A DNA stretch of 34,584 bases from Oscillospiraceae bacterium (GTDB taxonomy: Bacteria > Bacillota > Clostridia > Oscillospirales > JAAYXM01): contig SVLF01000028.1 in NCBI GenBank assembly GCA_015068085.1, positions 1-34,584 on the forward strand, written 5' to 3'. This document shows, in pieces, positions 1-7,650 of this stretch. The translations under genes and the position numbers were made by a program. Position 1 is the first letter of the stretch; each line of letters opens with the position of its first letter. The notes beneath the pieces are model-generated. The model did not search any database. It was not told the origin of the DNA and saw only the letters and a program-made list of their open reading frames with translations.

Positions 1-410
1 ACAAGCCATACATCAGCCGTATATCCGTTCGCTTTTCTCTTAAAGCTTACGTTTGCCTCAAAAGTTCCGCCCCTCGTAACATTGAGCGCGATGCTGTATG
101 CGTTCGGAGAATTGGCAGCTAAGATATTATGTACAATACCGTTACTTCCTATGGTTCCTCCACCATTCGCAATACCTTGTATTCCGTCAATGCGCCACTG
201 CGCAGATACGGTTGAATCAATGTCAGAGAAAGTATATGTGGCTTCATATGCAGTGCCGTTGCGAGTTCTGGGGGAAACATTTCCCGTTGCAGCTGTATAC
301 GCATCCCACTTGAAATTATACACCAATGCATCACTATCCGCCGCAAATACTGCCGGAACAAGAGCGATAACCATTGTAAGCGCGAGGATTACTGATAAAA
401 ACTTTTTCAT
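1..410 (-). CDS. Secreted protein of unknown function (C-terminus outside window)
   Basis: This reading frame starts at an ATG at 410 (minus strand) and stays open to the window edge, giving the first 136 residues. A good ribosome binding site (AAGGAGG, 421-427) lies 10 bases upstream. The N-terminus is a classical signal peptide: MKKF, a hydrophobic core and a VFA-A cleavage site near residue 23. The visible mature part is Thr/Ala/Asn/Gly rich with alternating polar and hydrophobic residues, suggesting beta-sandwich structure, but I recognise no family. It begins 21 bases after the stop of the solute-binding lipoprotein at 432-1982 and is probably cotranscribed with it. A surface or carbohydrate-binding role is only an inference from that neighbour. 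Confidence 0.8.
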   Translation of the reverse strand, partial: MKKFLSVILALTMVIALVPAVFAADSDALVYNFKWDAYTAATGNVSPRTRNGTAYEATYTFSDIDSTVSAQWRIDGIQGIANGGGTIGSNGIVHNILAANSPNAYSIALNVTRGGTFEANVSFKRKANGYTADVWL

Positions 411-431
411 TTTACATTTTCCTCCTTAAAA

Positions 432-1982
432 TTAACCAATTCTGTCATATGCCGACTTGTAAGCAGCAACAACTTCGTTTACGCCAAGCTCTTCAAGCGT
501 TTTTACAAACGAATCAAAGTTTGAAATCGGCTCAATACCGAGAATGAACTTTGTCAGCATTTCGTTTGTGTGTGTAATACACTGTGTAAGATATGTATCA
601 ATAGCCGCCTGCTCTTCATCGTTGAAGCTTAAATATATCGTCGGGTTATAATACGGAAGAGTATGCTCCTGAACAAGGTCGCGCGTTTCGGCAGTTGCCT
701 CTGTCTGAGTCGCCATAACTGCCTCGCTGTCAATACGGGTAAACGAGCCGTAGGTCATAAAGCCGTAAAGAGAGTTCGGGAGCGTTCCGGCATCATCGGT
801 GATGAACTTACGCTTACCGTCTGCAACCTCATAGGTCTCGCCTTCTTTACCCCAGGAAAGAAGCTCACGCGCTTCGTCGGTATACATCCAGTCAACAAGC
901 TTTGCCGCGTTTGCAATACCATCTTTGTTACCGGTGTCCGGAATGCCAACGCCATACTGCTCAATGTCGCCTCGTGCAACGGCACTTACACCCTTTCCGC
1001 TGTTTGAAACAGGCGGAGCAAATGCAGAAAACCTGAATTCCGGATATTTTGAGCTTGCAAGGGTGTTGAGAGTATCTATCCATGTGGTAACCATCGGGAA
1101 GATAAAGCCGCGGTCAGTCAATAAAAGCTCCTGCCAGGTCGAGCTGTTCATGGTGCTGAAATCTGCCGGCATAAGCTTTTCATCAACCATTTTCTTAAAA
1201 TACTCTACCACTTCAATTGCAGTTTCCTCTGCTGCGCCCCAGCGCCATTCCTCGTCATCATAGTCGTAATACGCGCTGTGCTGCCACCATTTGTCAAACC
1301 CTGTGCCCGCGATGTTTATAAAGGTAAAGCCCGAGCGCATACACAACGGGTAGGAATCCGGATACAGCTCTTTAAGCGTTTTGCACACCTCATAAAGCTC
1401 ATCAAAGGTGGTAGGAGTAGTGAGGTTGTGCTTTTTGAAAATATCTTCACGATATAACCACGCGCTCATACGGTTGAGCCCTTCGCGACCCGTTCCCGGC
1501 GTGTAGTATATCTTGCCGTCGGAGTAAACGCGGTTTTTTACGGCAATGTCATACTGCTCATCAGAGAGAGAAGAGAGCCATGCGTTGTAGGTTGGCATAT
1601 ATGCCTCAAGGTCATTGAGCGCAACAAGACCGTTTCCGGCGTATTTGTTCGCCTCGTTTCTGGTCTGGAACGCCATAAGATCCGGCAGCTCCTCGCGCGC
1701 CGCGAAGAGGAGCGGAAGCTTGGTTGCCGCTTCGGTATCGGGAACAAGCATTAAATCAAGCGTTGCGCCCGAGCCTTCTGCCATATACTCAAAGAGCTTC
1801 CAGTCTTCTCTTGCCGGAGAGCTTCCCGAGGACGGAACCATAAAGGTGATAACGTCATCCTTCGTCAGGGGCTCTCCCGCACCTGACCCGTCAAGCGTTG
1901 TGCTTCCTCCGCCACCGCCGCAAGCGGCAAGCGAGAGAAGCAAAAGGCATGCAAGTAAGGCTGCAATAATTCTTTTTTTCAT
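432..1982 (-). CDS. ABC transporter extracellular solute-binding lipoprotein (family 1, LplA-like)
   Basis: A 516-residue exported lipoprotein with signal peptide and lipobox (LAAC, Cys at about residue 21) followed by a Gly-rich linker. Length and composition (many Trp/Tyr, motifs such as EEAL-type DELYEVCKTLKELYPD and the late segment AAKLVDWMYTDEARELLSWG) match the long family-1 binding proteins that deliver oligosaccharides to LplB/YtcP-type permeases in Firmicutes. The ribosome binding site AAGGAGG lies upstream of the ATG at 1982. No permease gene is in the window; the only same-strand gene downstream is the secreted protein at 1-410, so permeases must lie further left or elsewhere. A promoter lies at 2032-2060. 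The AraC regulators at 2158-3915 are probable controllers. The actual sugar cannot be read from sequence. Confidence 0.93.
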   Translation of the reverse strand: MKKRIIAALLACLLLLSLAACGGGGGSTTLDGSGAGEPLTKDDVITFMVPSSGSSPAREDWKLFEYMAEGSGATLDLMLVPDTEAATKLPLLFAAREELPDLMAFQTRNEANKYAGNGLVALNDLEAYMPTYNAWLSSLSDEQYDIAVKNRVYSDGKIYYTPGTGREGLNRMSAWLYREDIFKKHNLTTPTTFDELYEVCKTLKELYPDSYPLCMRSGFTFINIAGTGFDKWWQHSAYYDYDDEEWRWGAAEETAIEVVEYFKKMVDEKLMPADFSTMNSSTWQELLLTDRGFIFPMVTTWIDTLNTLASSKYPEFRFSAFAPPVSNSGKGVSAVARGDIEQYGVGIPDTGNKDGIANAAKLVDWMYTDEARELLSWGKEGETYEVADGKRKFITDDAGTLPNSLYGFMTYGSFTRIDSEAVMATQTEATAETRDLVQEHTLPYYNPTIYLSFNDEEQAAIDTYLTQCITHTNEMLTKFILGIEPISNFDSFVKTLEELGVNEVVAAYKSAYDRIG

Positions 1983-2031
1983 TTCTCAATTTTCCTCCTT
2001 GTATTTCAGGAACAATCCTGTATTTTCCTTT

Positions 2032-2060
2032 ATTGTAACACTTCGTTTTTTCCTTTTGAA
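2032..2060 (-). promoter_or_regulatory. Promoter of the solute-binding protein gene
   Basis: On the minus strand TTCAAA (2060-2055) and TACAAT (2037-2032) are separated by 17 bases, with an extended -10 TG at the usual place. The weak -35 would fit AraC-type activation. Confidence 0.6.
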
Positions 2061-2100
2061 TGTCTTTTTTCTCCCATTTTGTGTCTTTTTCGCTTTTTTG

Positions 2101-2129
2101 TTGCATTATTACCAAATATAGGGTAAAAT
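2101..2129 (+). promoter_or_regulatory. Promoter of the first AraC gene
   Basis: TTGCAT (2101-2106), a 17-base spacer and TAAAAT (2124-2129), ending about 29 bases before the ATG at 2158. It is divergent from the solute-binding protein promoter, so both share one roughly 175-base intergenic region. Confidence 0.5.
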
Positions 2130-2157
2130 ATAACCAAGACAATAAGGAGGGGTGTTT

Positions 2158-3036
2158 ATGTCCGATACAGCGAAGAAAAAAAGAATCTATTTCCCTGATA
2201 CTATGCAAAAAACAGTTGAAATCAGTTCATTCGGCTATGATCATTACCACACGCTTGAAAACAGAAAGCTTTTGCGCATGCAGGACGGATATACACTTCA
2301 CTTTGTTGTTGACGGAAAAGGACACCTTTTTCTTCGCGGCAGTGAATACGAAATAAAGCACGGAAATTTATTCTTTATTCCGCCGAGCACGCCCTTCTCA
2401 TTTTATCCTGACGAAAATTATCCGTGGAGACATTTCTACTTTTATATGTACGGAGATATGGCGGCTGCAATAGGCAAAACGCTCGGTTTTTCAAAAGATA
2501 CGCCAATCATTCCCGCAAAATACCCTGATATGATACTGAAAGAGTTTGAAGTTCTTAAAGGTACGGATTTTTCCCCTGAAGAAGCTTATAGCAAGGCAAT
2601 ATCCATAATAAACACCATAATTCTTTCGCAGAATATAACAGAGCTTCCGGCTGAAAACCAGACAAATGACCTTGTTTCACGAATACAGAGTATAATTGAT
2701 TTAAACTATACAAACAGTGATTTCTCGGTGAACGATATTCCGCCGCTCCTTTATATAAGCGAATCGCATATGCGGAAGGTGTTCAAAGAGCGGCTCGGTG
2801 TTTCTCCTGTTTCGTATCTTGTTGACGTCCGCTTAAAGCACGCGGCATCGCTTATTTATCACTCATACTCATCAAATATGACCGTTCACGAGCTGTGCGA
2901 AGCATCAGGCTTTGGCGATGACCGGTATTTTATGAAACGCTTCAAAGAAAAATACGGTATGACGGTTAAAGAATATAAAAAAGACTGCCAAAAGCAGAAT
3001 GAGACATTTTCCAAAACCATCAACGATACAGAATAA
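2158..3036 (+). CDS. AraC family transcriptional regulator
   Basis: A 292-residue regulator of the usual AraC layout. The N-terminal cupin-like sensor domain (about residues 15-130) includes the segment HFVVDGKGHLFLRGSEYEI and a PPSTPFSF turn. The C-terminal pair of helix-turn-helix motifs (about 185-285) ends with the conserved signature ASGFGDDRYFMKRFKEKYG. I chose ATG 2158 because AAGGAGG (2144-2150) sits 7 bases before it; an upstream GTG at 2152 would overlap that site. It is divergent from the sugar-binding lipoprotein, the typical position of a local activator for an oligosaccharide uptake operon. It is clearly paralogous to the convergent AraC gene at 3079-3915. Confidence 0.95.
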   Translation: MSDTAKKKRIYFPDTMQKTVEISSFGYDHYHTLENRKLLRMQDGYTLHFVVDGKGHLFLRGSEYEIKHGNLFFIPPSTPFSFYPDENYPWRHFYFYMYGDMAAAIGKTLGFSKDTPIIPAKYPDMILKEFEVLKGTDFSPEEAYSKAISIINTIILSQNITELPAENQTNDLVSRIQSIIDLNYTNSDFSVNDIPPLLYISESHMRKVFKERLGVSPVSYLVDVRLKHAASLIYHSYSSNMTVHELCEASGFGDDRYFMKRFKEKYGMTVKEYKKDCQKQNETFSKTINDTE

Positions 3037-3038
3037 AA

Positions 3039-3080
3039 AACAGTGCAGTTCGTAAAAAAACTACAACTGCACTGTTTTTT
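3039..3080. terminator. Bidirectional terminator between convergent AraC genes
   Basis: Perfect 12-base inverted repeat AACAGTGCAGTT (3039-3050) / AACTGCACTGTT (3065-3076), flanked by A-tract on the left and T-tract on the right, so it can terminate transcription from either side. It lies exactly between the two AraC stop codons. Confidence 0.9.
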
Positions 3081-3915
3081 ATTTCTTGTTCTTTCTGTAT
3101 TCTTTAACACTTACTCCAAACCTTTTCTTAAACCTTTTCATAAAATAACACTCGTCGTTAAATCCGCTTTCGCGACAGAGCTCTGCGATACTGTAGCTTT
3201 GTTTATCTAAAAGCGCAGCGGCGTGCAAAAGTCTCTGCTCCACAAGAAATGAAATCGGTGTTCTTCCTTCTTCTTTGCGAAAAAGACGCGAAAGCTGAGA
3301 GCTGTTCATATGAAGCATCCCCGCAATATCGCTTATAGAAAACTCCGCATTTTTATAATTAAAATGTATTATATCCTTTATTTCATTAACTCTCTGCCGA
3401 TTTTGCTCCACAGAGCTTTCGATTCTCTTACCTTCGGAAAATTCGTAAGACAAAATCCTCATAAGTGCGTTGAGCGATGCAAAATACATTTCTTCGCGGC
3501 TTCTGTTTCTGTTTTTAAACAGCTCTTCAAAAATCCTCTGCGTCCGCTGAGGATTTTTTGATACGTGAGTAAATCCGTTACCGTTATCCGCAAAAAGCCG
3601 GAAAATATCTATCACGCTGTCCGGATATGCGGCAATATAGAAATAGCGCCACGGATCATCCGCCTGCCCATGATAGTTTATCTGTTCAAAGGGAGGAGTC
3701 AAAAAAAACATACCGCTTTGAATGTCATATTCTTTGCCTCTCACTATCATCCGCCCTTTCCCCCGCTGAACGAAGTGCAGCGCCCAAAAAGACTTTGAAC
3801 GAAAAAATTTAGACTCTTTTGCGCCCTTTGTATCAAAATGCCCCACGCTTCGAAGCGCGAAAAGCCCGTCATCACGGTAATTATTAAGCCATATTGTGGA
3901 ATAATCCGTCTGCAT
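3079..3915 (-). CDS. AraC family transcriptional regulator
   Basis: A 278-residue AraC-type regulator. The N-terminal cupin sensor (about 20-120) contains HFVQRGKGRMIVRGKEYDI and a PPFEQINY turn, closely parallel to the neighbouring regulator. The C-terminal double helix-turn-helix (about 175-275) ends with ESGFNDECYFMKRFKKRFG. The ATG at 3915 is preceded by GGAGGTG. The gene diverges from the amidohydrolase pair starting at 4069, making that pair its likely target. Similarity to the regulator at 2158-3036 along the full length indicates an old inverted duplication with divided targets (inference). Confidence 0.95.
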   Translation of the reverse strand: MQTDYSTIWLNNYRDDGLFALRSVGHFDTKGAKESKFFRSKSFWALHFVQRGKGRMIVRGKEYDIQSGMFFLTPPFEQINYHGQADDPWRYFYIAAYPDSVIDIFRLFADNGNGFTHVSKNPQRTQRIFEELFKNRNRSREEMYFASLNALMRILSYEFSEGKRIESSVEQNRQRVNEIKDIIHFNYKNAEFSISDIAGMLHMNSSQLSRLFRKEEGRTPISFLVEQRLLHAAALLDKQSYSIAELCRESGFNDECYFMKRFKKRFGVSVKEYRKNKK

Positions 3916-3937
3916 AAGCGCACCTCCATACCCCTAT

Positions 3938-3966
3938 ATCATATCATCTTTGCTTTACTTTAGCAA
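3938..3966 (-). promoter_or_regulatory. Promoter of the second AraC gene
   Basis: TTGCTA (3966-3961), 17-base spacer, TATGAT (3943-3938) on the minus strand. An imperfect palindrome TTGCTTTACTTTAGCAA (3950-3966) overlaps the -35 and spacer and could be an operator. Confidence 0.5.
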
Positions 3967-4027
3967 GAAAAAATCAAAAAAAGACAGTTTTTTATCAATT
4001 ATATACCTTTTCTTCACAGCGGTGTTG

Positions 4028-4036
4028 TGCTATACT
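4028..4036 (+). promoter_or_regulatory. Extended -10 promoter of the amidohydrolase pair
   Basis: TGCTATACT at 4028-4036 is an extended -10 element. No good -35 is present 17 bases upstream, which fits a promoter needing an activator such as the divergent AraC protein. Confidence 0.5.
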
Positions 4037-4068
4037 TGCCTCATAAATAAAAAGGAGATGACTGTTTT

Positions 4069-4893
4069 ATGGATATACGCGAAAAAATGAAGCTTTTTTA
4101 TGACAATCCCGTAATCTCATGGCATGAGCATGTCGGTGCGCTCCCCGAACAACCCGATAAGCTCAACACAGAAGCCTGTGACAACCAAATGAAAACTGTT
4201 GATATGCTCGGTGTTGACAAAATCGCGGCATCGTTGCCCATTGCTTCCGACAAGCACTGCCCGCCCGAAAAGTTCATACGTGCAAACAACGTTGTTTATC
4301 AGGCAACACAGCGCCATCCCGGAAAAATTTACGGTCAGGCATTTGTGAATCCGGGATTTTCAAAGGAGTCGATTTCCGAGCTTGAGCGTTGCGTAAAAGA
4401 GCTTGGCTTTGTTGCCGTAAAGCTTTACCATCAGTATTTTATGGACGATCCGGTAATGTTCCCGCTTATAGAAAAGTGCATTGAGCTTGATGTCCCTATT
4501 CTTATGCACTGCGCAAAGGTAATGGATGCCGCCACACGTGCCCGCCAGCCGCGCCTTTCAAACGGGGTGCATATGGCAAACGCAGCTCGCCGTTATCCCG
4601 AAGCGACCTTCATTATGGCGCATATCGGCGGTGGCGGTGACTGGCAGTGGGCGATAAAGGCAATTGCCGACACTCCGAATGTTTTCGCCGACATCGGCGG
4701 AAGCGTTCACGACCGACCGTTGATTGAAGAGTCCGTCCGCTATCTCGGCGCGGACCGTCTTCTCTTTGCAACCGACGGGGCATGGAGCTCCGGCGTCTCT
4801 AAAATTCTCGGTGCGGATATCTCCGATGAGGATAAGAAGACTATTCTCTCGGGGCGTGCGTTCAATAAATACTTAGAAAGGGCGGGGAAATAA
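4069..4893 (+). CDS. Amidohydrolase-family metal-dependent hydrolase (TIM barrel)
   Basis: A 274-residue protein of the amidohydrolase_2 type, a TIM-barrel hydrolase or decarboxylase using one or two metals. The expected ligand set is visible: HEH at residues 19-21 after strand 1, a Lys in VKLYHQYF, His in ILMHCAK, His in FIMAHIGGGG, and the final Asp in LLFATDGAW. It should therefore be catalytically competent. The ribosome binding site AAGGAG (4052-4057) precedes ATG 4069. It is followed after 2 bases by a paralogous protein that has lost all of these ligands (4896-5699). Location next to an AraC regulator and a sugar-binding protein suggests action on a sugar-derived lactone, acid or similar small molecule, but the substrate is unknown. 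Confidence 0.88.
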   Translation: MDIREKMKLFYDNPVISWHEHVGALPEQPDKLNTEACDNQMKTVDMLGVDKIAASLPIASDKHCPPEKFIRANNVVYQATQRHPGKIYGQAFVNPGFSKESISELERCVKELGFVAVKLYHQYFMDDPVMFPLIEKCIELDVPILMHCAKVMDAATRARQPRLSNGVHMANAARRYPEATFIMAHIGGGGDWQWAIKAIADTPNVFADIGGSVHDRPLIEESVRYLGADRLLFATDGAWSSGVSKILGADISDEDKKTILSGRAFNKYLERAGK

Positions 4894-4895
4894 TT

Positions 4896-5699
4896 ATGTT
4901 TATAGATATCAATACATATACAGGTCACTGGCCCTTCCGTAATCTCAAATACAACACTCTTTCCGGACTTGATGAGCTTGCCGGACGTTACGGTATAACC
5001 CATATGGTGGTTGCAAACGTAAACGGCTTTTTCTACAAGGATGCAAACACGGCAAACCTTGAGCTTCTGGAAGAACTCAAAAGCTATACCGGAAAAACCG
5101 TCTTTCTCCCGATGGCAATAGTCACCCCTACATATCCGGCGTGGGAAAAAGACGCGCGCGATATGATAAAGGCGGGCTTTGCAGGCTTTGAGCTTGCACC
5201 GATTTATCACGGCTACTCGCTTGCACCGGAACTTCTTTTTGACGAATACAGCCCGAAGCACCGCGCACTTGAGGTGATAAATCTCGCCGAAGAGCTTGAT
5301 GTCCCCGTAAGAATCTGTGCGGGCATTGAAAACTTCCGCGGCAGAAGCGCGCTTGACAATTACAACAACATCAAAGGGGACGATTATTTTGCCCTTCTTT
5401 CAAAGAATGAAAATGTCCATGTCTTTGTGACGAGCTTTTCACCCCTTGCCGTAGGCGAGCATTTCAAAAAGCTTTTAGAAACACGCAAAAACACATACTT
5501 TGATACAACACAGTTTGAAACCTTAGGCAACAAGGCTGCCGAAAACATACTGAAAACCATCGACGACTCGCAATTATGCTTCGGCTCACTCTCTCCGTTT
5601 AATTATATGGAAGCAAATCTCCTGCGTATGGAATTCACTCCGGAATTTAACGCAGACAAAATGAAAACCAATGCAAAGAGAGCATTTAAAAATCTGTAA
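4896..5699 (+). CDS. Amidohydrolase-fold protein lacking metal ligands (probable pseudoenzyme partner)
   Basis: A 267-residue TIM-barrel paralog of the preceding hydrolase, starting 2 bases after its stop. Aligning by eye, the strand-1 HxH is replaced by N6-T7-Y8 (in FIDINTYTGHWPF), the strand-5 His by Cys/Ala (VPVRICAGIENF), the strand-6 His by Ser (VFVTSFSPLA), and the strand-8 Asp by Leu/Ser (LCFGSLSPFNY). The frame is fully open, of family length and well translated, so it is not a decaying pseudogene. It may be a regulatory or structural subunit of the active hydrolase, or a binding protein for the same substrate; both are inference. Tandem translation suggests a fixed ratio of the two proteins. 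Confidence 0.8.
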   Translation: MFIDINTYTGHWPFRNLKYNTLSGLDELAGRYGITHMVVANVNGFFYKDANTANLELLEELKSYTGKTVFLPMAIVTPTYPAWEKDARDMIKAGFAGFELAPIYHGYSLAPELLFDEYSPKHRALEVINLAEELDVPVRICAGIENFRGRSALDNYNNIKGDDYFALLSKNENVHVFVTSFSPLAVGEHFKKLLETRKNTYFDTTQFETLGNKAAENILKTIDDSQLCFGSLSPFNYMEANLLRMEFTPEFNADKMKTNAKRAFKNL

Positions 5700-5971
5700 A
5701 AGGGGCTGTAGCAAAACAGCGCAGACCGCACAAAGTGTAAAAGAGATGATTTTTGCAGAAAACATCGAAAAAAGCATATGATTTGAAGCATAAAAGCAAA
5801 AGGGAAATTCGGCTGAAGCCGAATTTGAGGATCGAATTACACTTTATGCTATAAACAAATCGGACCTCTCGACGTACTGATGTACTACTTCGGGTCCGAT
5901 TTGTTCATTCTGCACTATTTTTCTAAAGCCCAAAAGGGATTGCAGCAAAATGCATTTTGCTACAATCCCTT
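5700..5971. repeat. 272-bp inverted-repeat-rich intergenic element (MITE-like)
   Basis: The ends are imperfect terminal inverted repeats: 5700-5716 against the complement of 5955-5971, 15 of 17 matching. Nested inside are further pairs: AAAGTGTAA 5732-5740 with TTACACTTT 5838-5846, AGCATAAA 5787-5794 with TTTATGCT 5843-5850, a hairpin AAATTCGGCT/AGCCGAATTT (5805-5826), a hairpin ACAAATCGGACC/GGTCCGATTTGT (5855-5904), and a near-perfect 19+19 palindrome at 5934-5971. It fills the gap between convergent genes, abutting the stop at 5699. No coding region is supported inside it. It may double as a bidirectional terminator. Confidence 0.6.
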
Positions 5972-5979
5972 ACATAATA

Positions 5980-7530
5980 TTATTCTTCATTGTAGCAGGA
6001 AAAGATTTCTTCCACTCTTTCCTGATCCTTGTTTTTCGTAAACGCGCTGACCAGCGGAACCATAACCATGGAAACCGCCATTGCGGCAACGCCCATCTCA
6101 GGTGATTTTGCGGCTGCTGCGGCAAAGCCCGAGTCAAGGCTGATAACAAGCGTTGAAATACCTACAACCAGAAGTCCGGAAAGGACGCCCGAGTATGCGC
6201 CAAGCTTTGTGATCTTCTTTGAGAAAAGCCCCCAGATGTAAGGTCCGATAAAGCAACCGGAAACAATTCCCCAAGAGAAAGACATAAGGCTTACAATAAT
6301 CGGAATATTCTGTGTTGCAAAGATAAACGAGCAGGCAACAAACAAAAGGCAAAGAAGTCTTGTAAGCAGCATTTGCGTTTCATGCTTCGTCTCCTTCCTT
6401 CTGACAGCCGGGATAAGATCGACCGCAACTGCCGATGCAGAGGTAAGAACAACCGCTTCAAGGGTTGACATTGATGCCGAAAGGAGCAGTATCATAACAA
6501 TCGCCAAAAGGATGATGCCGAGCGTTTCGCCGCTTAAAACTTCCATAAGAACAGACGGGATAACGGCATCAATCCCCCCTTCGGGAAGGACTCCGCCCAG
6601 AACAAGCCTTGAGGTGCTGCCGATAAGATATGCCCCGCATCCGATAACAATACAGAAGATAGTTGAAATAATCGTTCCTCTCTTAATTGCCGCTGTATCC
6701 TTGATTGCATAGAACTTGCCGATCATCTGAGGAAGTCCCCATGTACCAAAGCTTGTAAGCATAATATTAAAGCAAAGGAACTTAAACGACGAACCGCCGA
6801 AAATGCTTGTGAGCTGTGCACCTGTTGTCGGATTCGGATCGCCCGGAACGGATTGGAAATTCCTGAGATTTTCGATAAATCCCGATACTCCGCCGACAGC
6901 GTCGTGTCCGAGTACTGCGCAAATCAGACATACCACTCCGACTATCATGATAATTCCCTGAACAAGATCCGTGTAAGATGTTGCGATATATCCGCCGGCA
7001 ACAAGATAAACCGCGGTAAGACAAGCGATAATGAGCATCCATACCCATGTTTCAACGCCGGGGAAAACTGCACTGAACAAGGAACCGAGTCCTTTGTAAA
7101 CCGCTGCAGAATACGGAACAAGGAATACAAATATAATAACCGCCGCTAAAATCTTCAGGCCTTTTGAATCATATCTCTTATCGAAATAATCGGCCATTGT
7201 TCTGGCATCAAGCTTTTTCGTCATTTTTCTCGTTCTGTTTGCAAATAAAATCCATGAAAGCAAACATCCCAGAACAGCGTTGCCAATACCAATCCAGATA
7301 CTGCCAAGGCCGATGTTCCAGCCATGCTGACCTGCATAGCCAACGAAAACCACTGCCGAGAAATATGTAGTGCCGTAAGAAAAAGCAGTAGCCCACGCAC
7401 CGATGTTTCTTCCGCCGATAAGGAATCCGTCAAGCGTTTTTGTTTTACCGTAGCTGAGACAGCCTATAAGCGCCATTGTAATTGCATAGATGCAAAGCGC
7501 AATAATTGTGTAAAGCTGTGCGTTTGTCAT
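5980..7530 (-). CDS. Sodium:solute symporter family protein (SSS/SLC5)
   Basis: A 516-residue integral membrane protein with about 13 hydrophobic segments. Family hallmarks include the N-terminal TLDGFLIGGRNIGAWATAFSYG stretch (residues about 32-53), the GYIATSYTDLVQGIIMIVG region of helix 5, and the late helix region with SASMSTLEAVVLTSASAVAVDL. These match PanF/PutP-like sodium-coupled carriers that import pantothenate, proline, sugars or organic anions; the substrate is not determined. GGAGG precedes the ATG at 7530. It is divergent from a LysR regulator and has its own promoter with a palindromic candidate operator upstream. Confidence 0.93.
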   Translation of the reverse strand: MTNAQLYTIIALCIYAITMALIGCLSYGKTKTLDGFLIGGRNIGAWATAFSYGTTYFSAVVFVGYAGQHGWNIGLGSIWIGIGNAVLGCLLSWILFANRTRKMTKKLDARTMADYFDKRYDSKGLKILAAVIIFVFLVPYSAAVYKGLGSLFSAVFPGVETWVWMLIIACLTAVYLVAGGYIATSYTDLVQGIIMIVGVVCLICAVLGHDAVGGVSGFIENLRNFQSVPGDPNPTTGAQLTSIFGGSSFKFLCFNIMLTSFGTWGLPQMIGKFYAIKDTAAIKRGTIISTIFCIVIGCGAYLIGSTSRLVLGGVLPEGGIDAVIPSVLMEVLSGETLGIILLAIVMILLLSASMSTLEAVVLTSASAVAVDLIPAVRRKETKHETQMLLTRLLCLLFVACSFIFATQNIPIIVSLMSFSWGIVSGCFIGPYIWGLFSKKITKLGAYSGVLSGLLVVGISTLVISLDSGFAAAAAKSPEMGVAAMAVSMVMVPLVSAFTKNKDQERVEEIFSCYNEE

Positions 7531-7548
7531 TTAAATTTCCTCCAAGTC

Positions 7549-7577
7549 TTGCTTTTTTCCGTATCGTAGTATATAAT
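7549..7577 (+). promoter_or_regulatory. Promoter of the LysR gene
   Basis: TTGCTT (7549-7554), 17-base spacer, TATAAT (7572-7577). The face-to-face overlap with the symporter promoter means the two starts cannot be occupied by polymerase independently. Confidence 0.55.
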
Positions 7578-7596
7578 ACTTTCTAAGATTAGTCAA
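7568..7596 (-). promoter_or_regulatory. Promoter of the symporter gene
   Basis: TTGACT (7596-7591), 17-base spacer, TATACT (7573-7568) on the minus strand, predicting a start near 7561. It overlaps the promoter for the divergent LysR gene. Confidence 0.7.
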
Positions 7597-7617
7597 ACGA
7601 ATGGTTTTGATGTTTGC

Positions 7618-7634
7618 TATCGAAATTTTCGATA
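7618..7634. promoter_or_regulatory. Candidate LysR operator
   Basis: Perfect 17-base palindrome TATCGAAATTTTCGATA containing a T-N11-A core (T7620, A7632). Its centre lies about 65 bases upstream of the predicted symporter start, the classical LysR recognition-site position, and downstream of the LysR promoter where it could autoregulate. Confidence 0.65.
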
Positions 7635-7650
7635 CTTAGGAGAAACTTCA

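Noticed and set aside
5586-5791. Minus-strand frames running into the intergenic element
   Set aside because: Cys/Phe-rich translations antisense to the end of the amidohydrolase twin; they have no start signal and reflect the inverted repeats.
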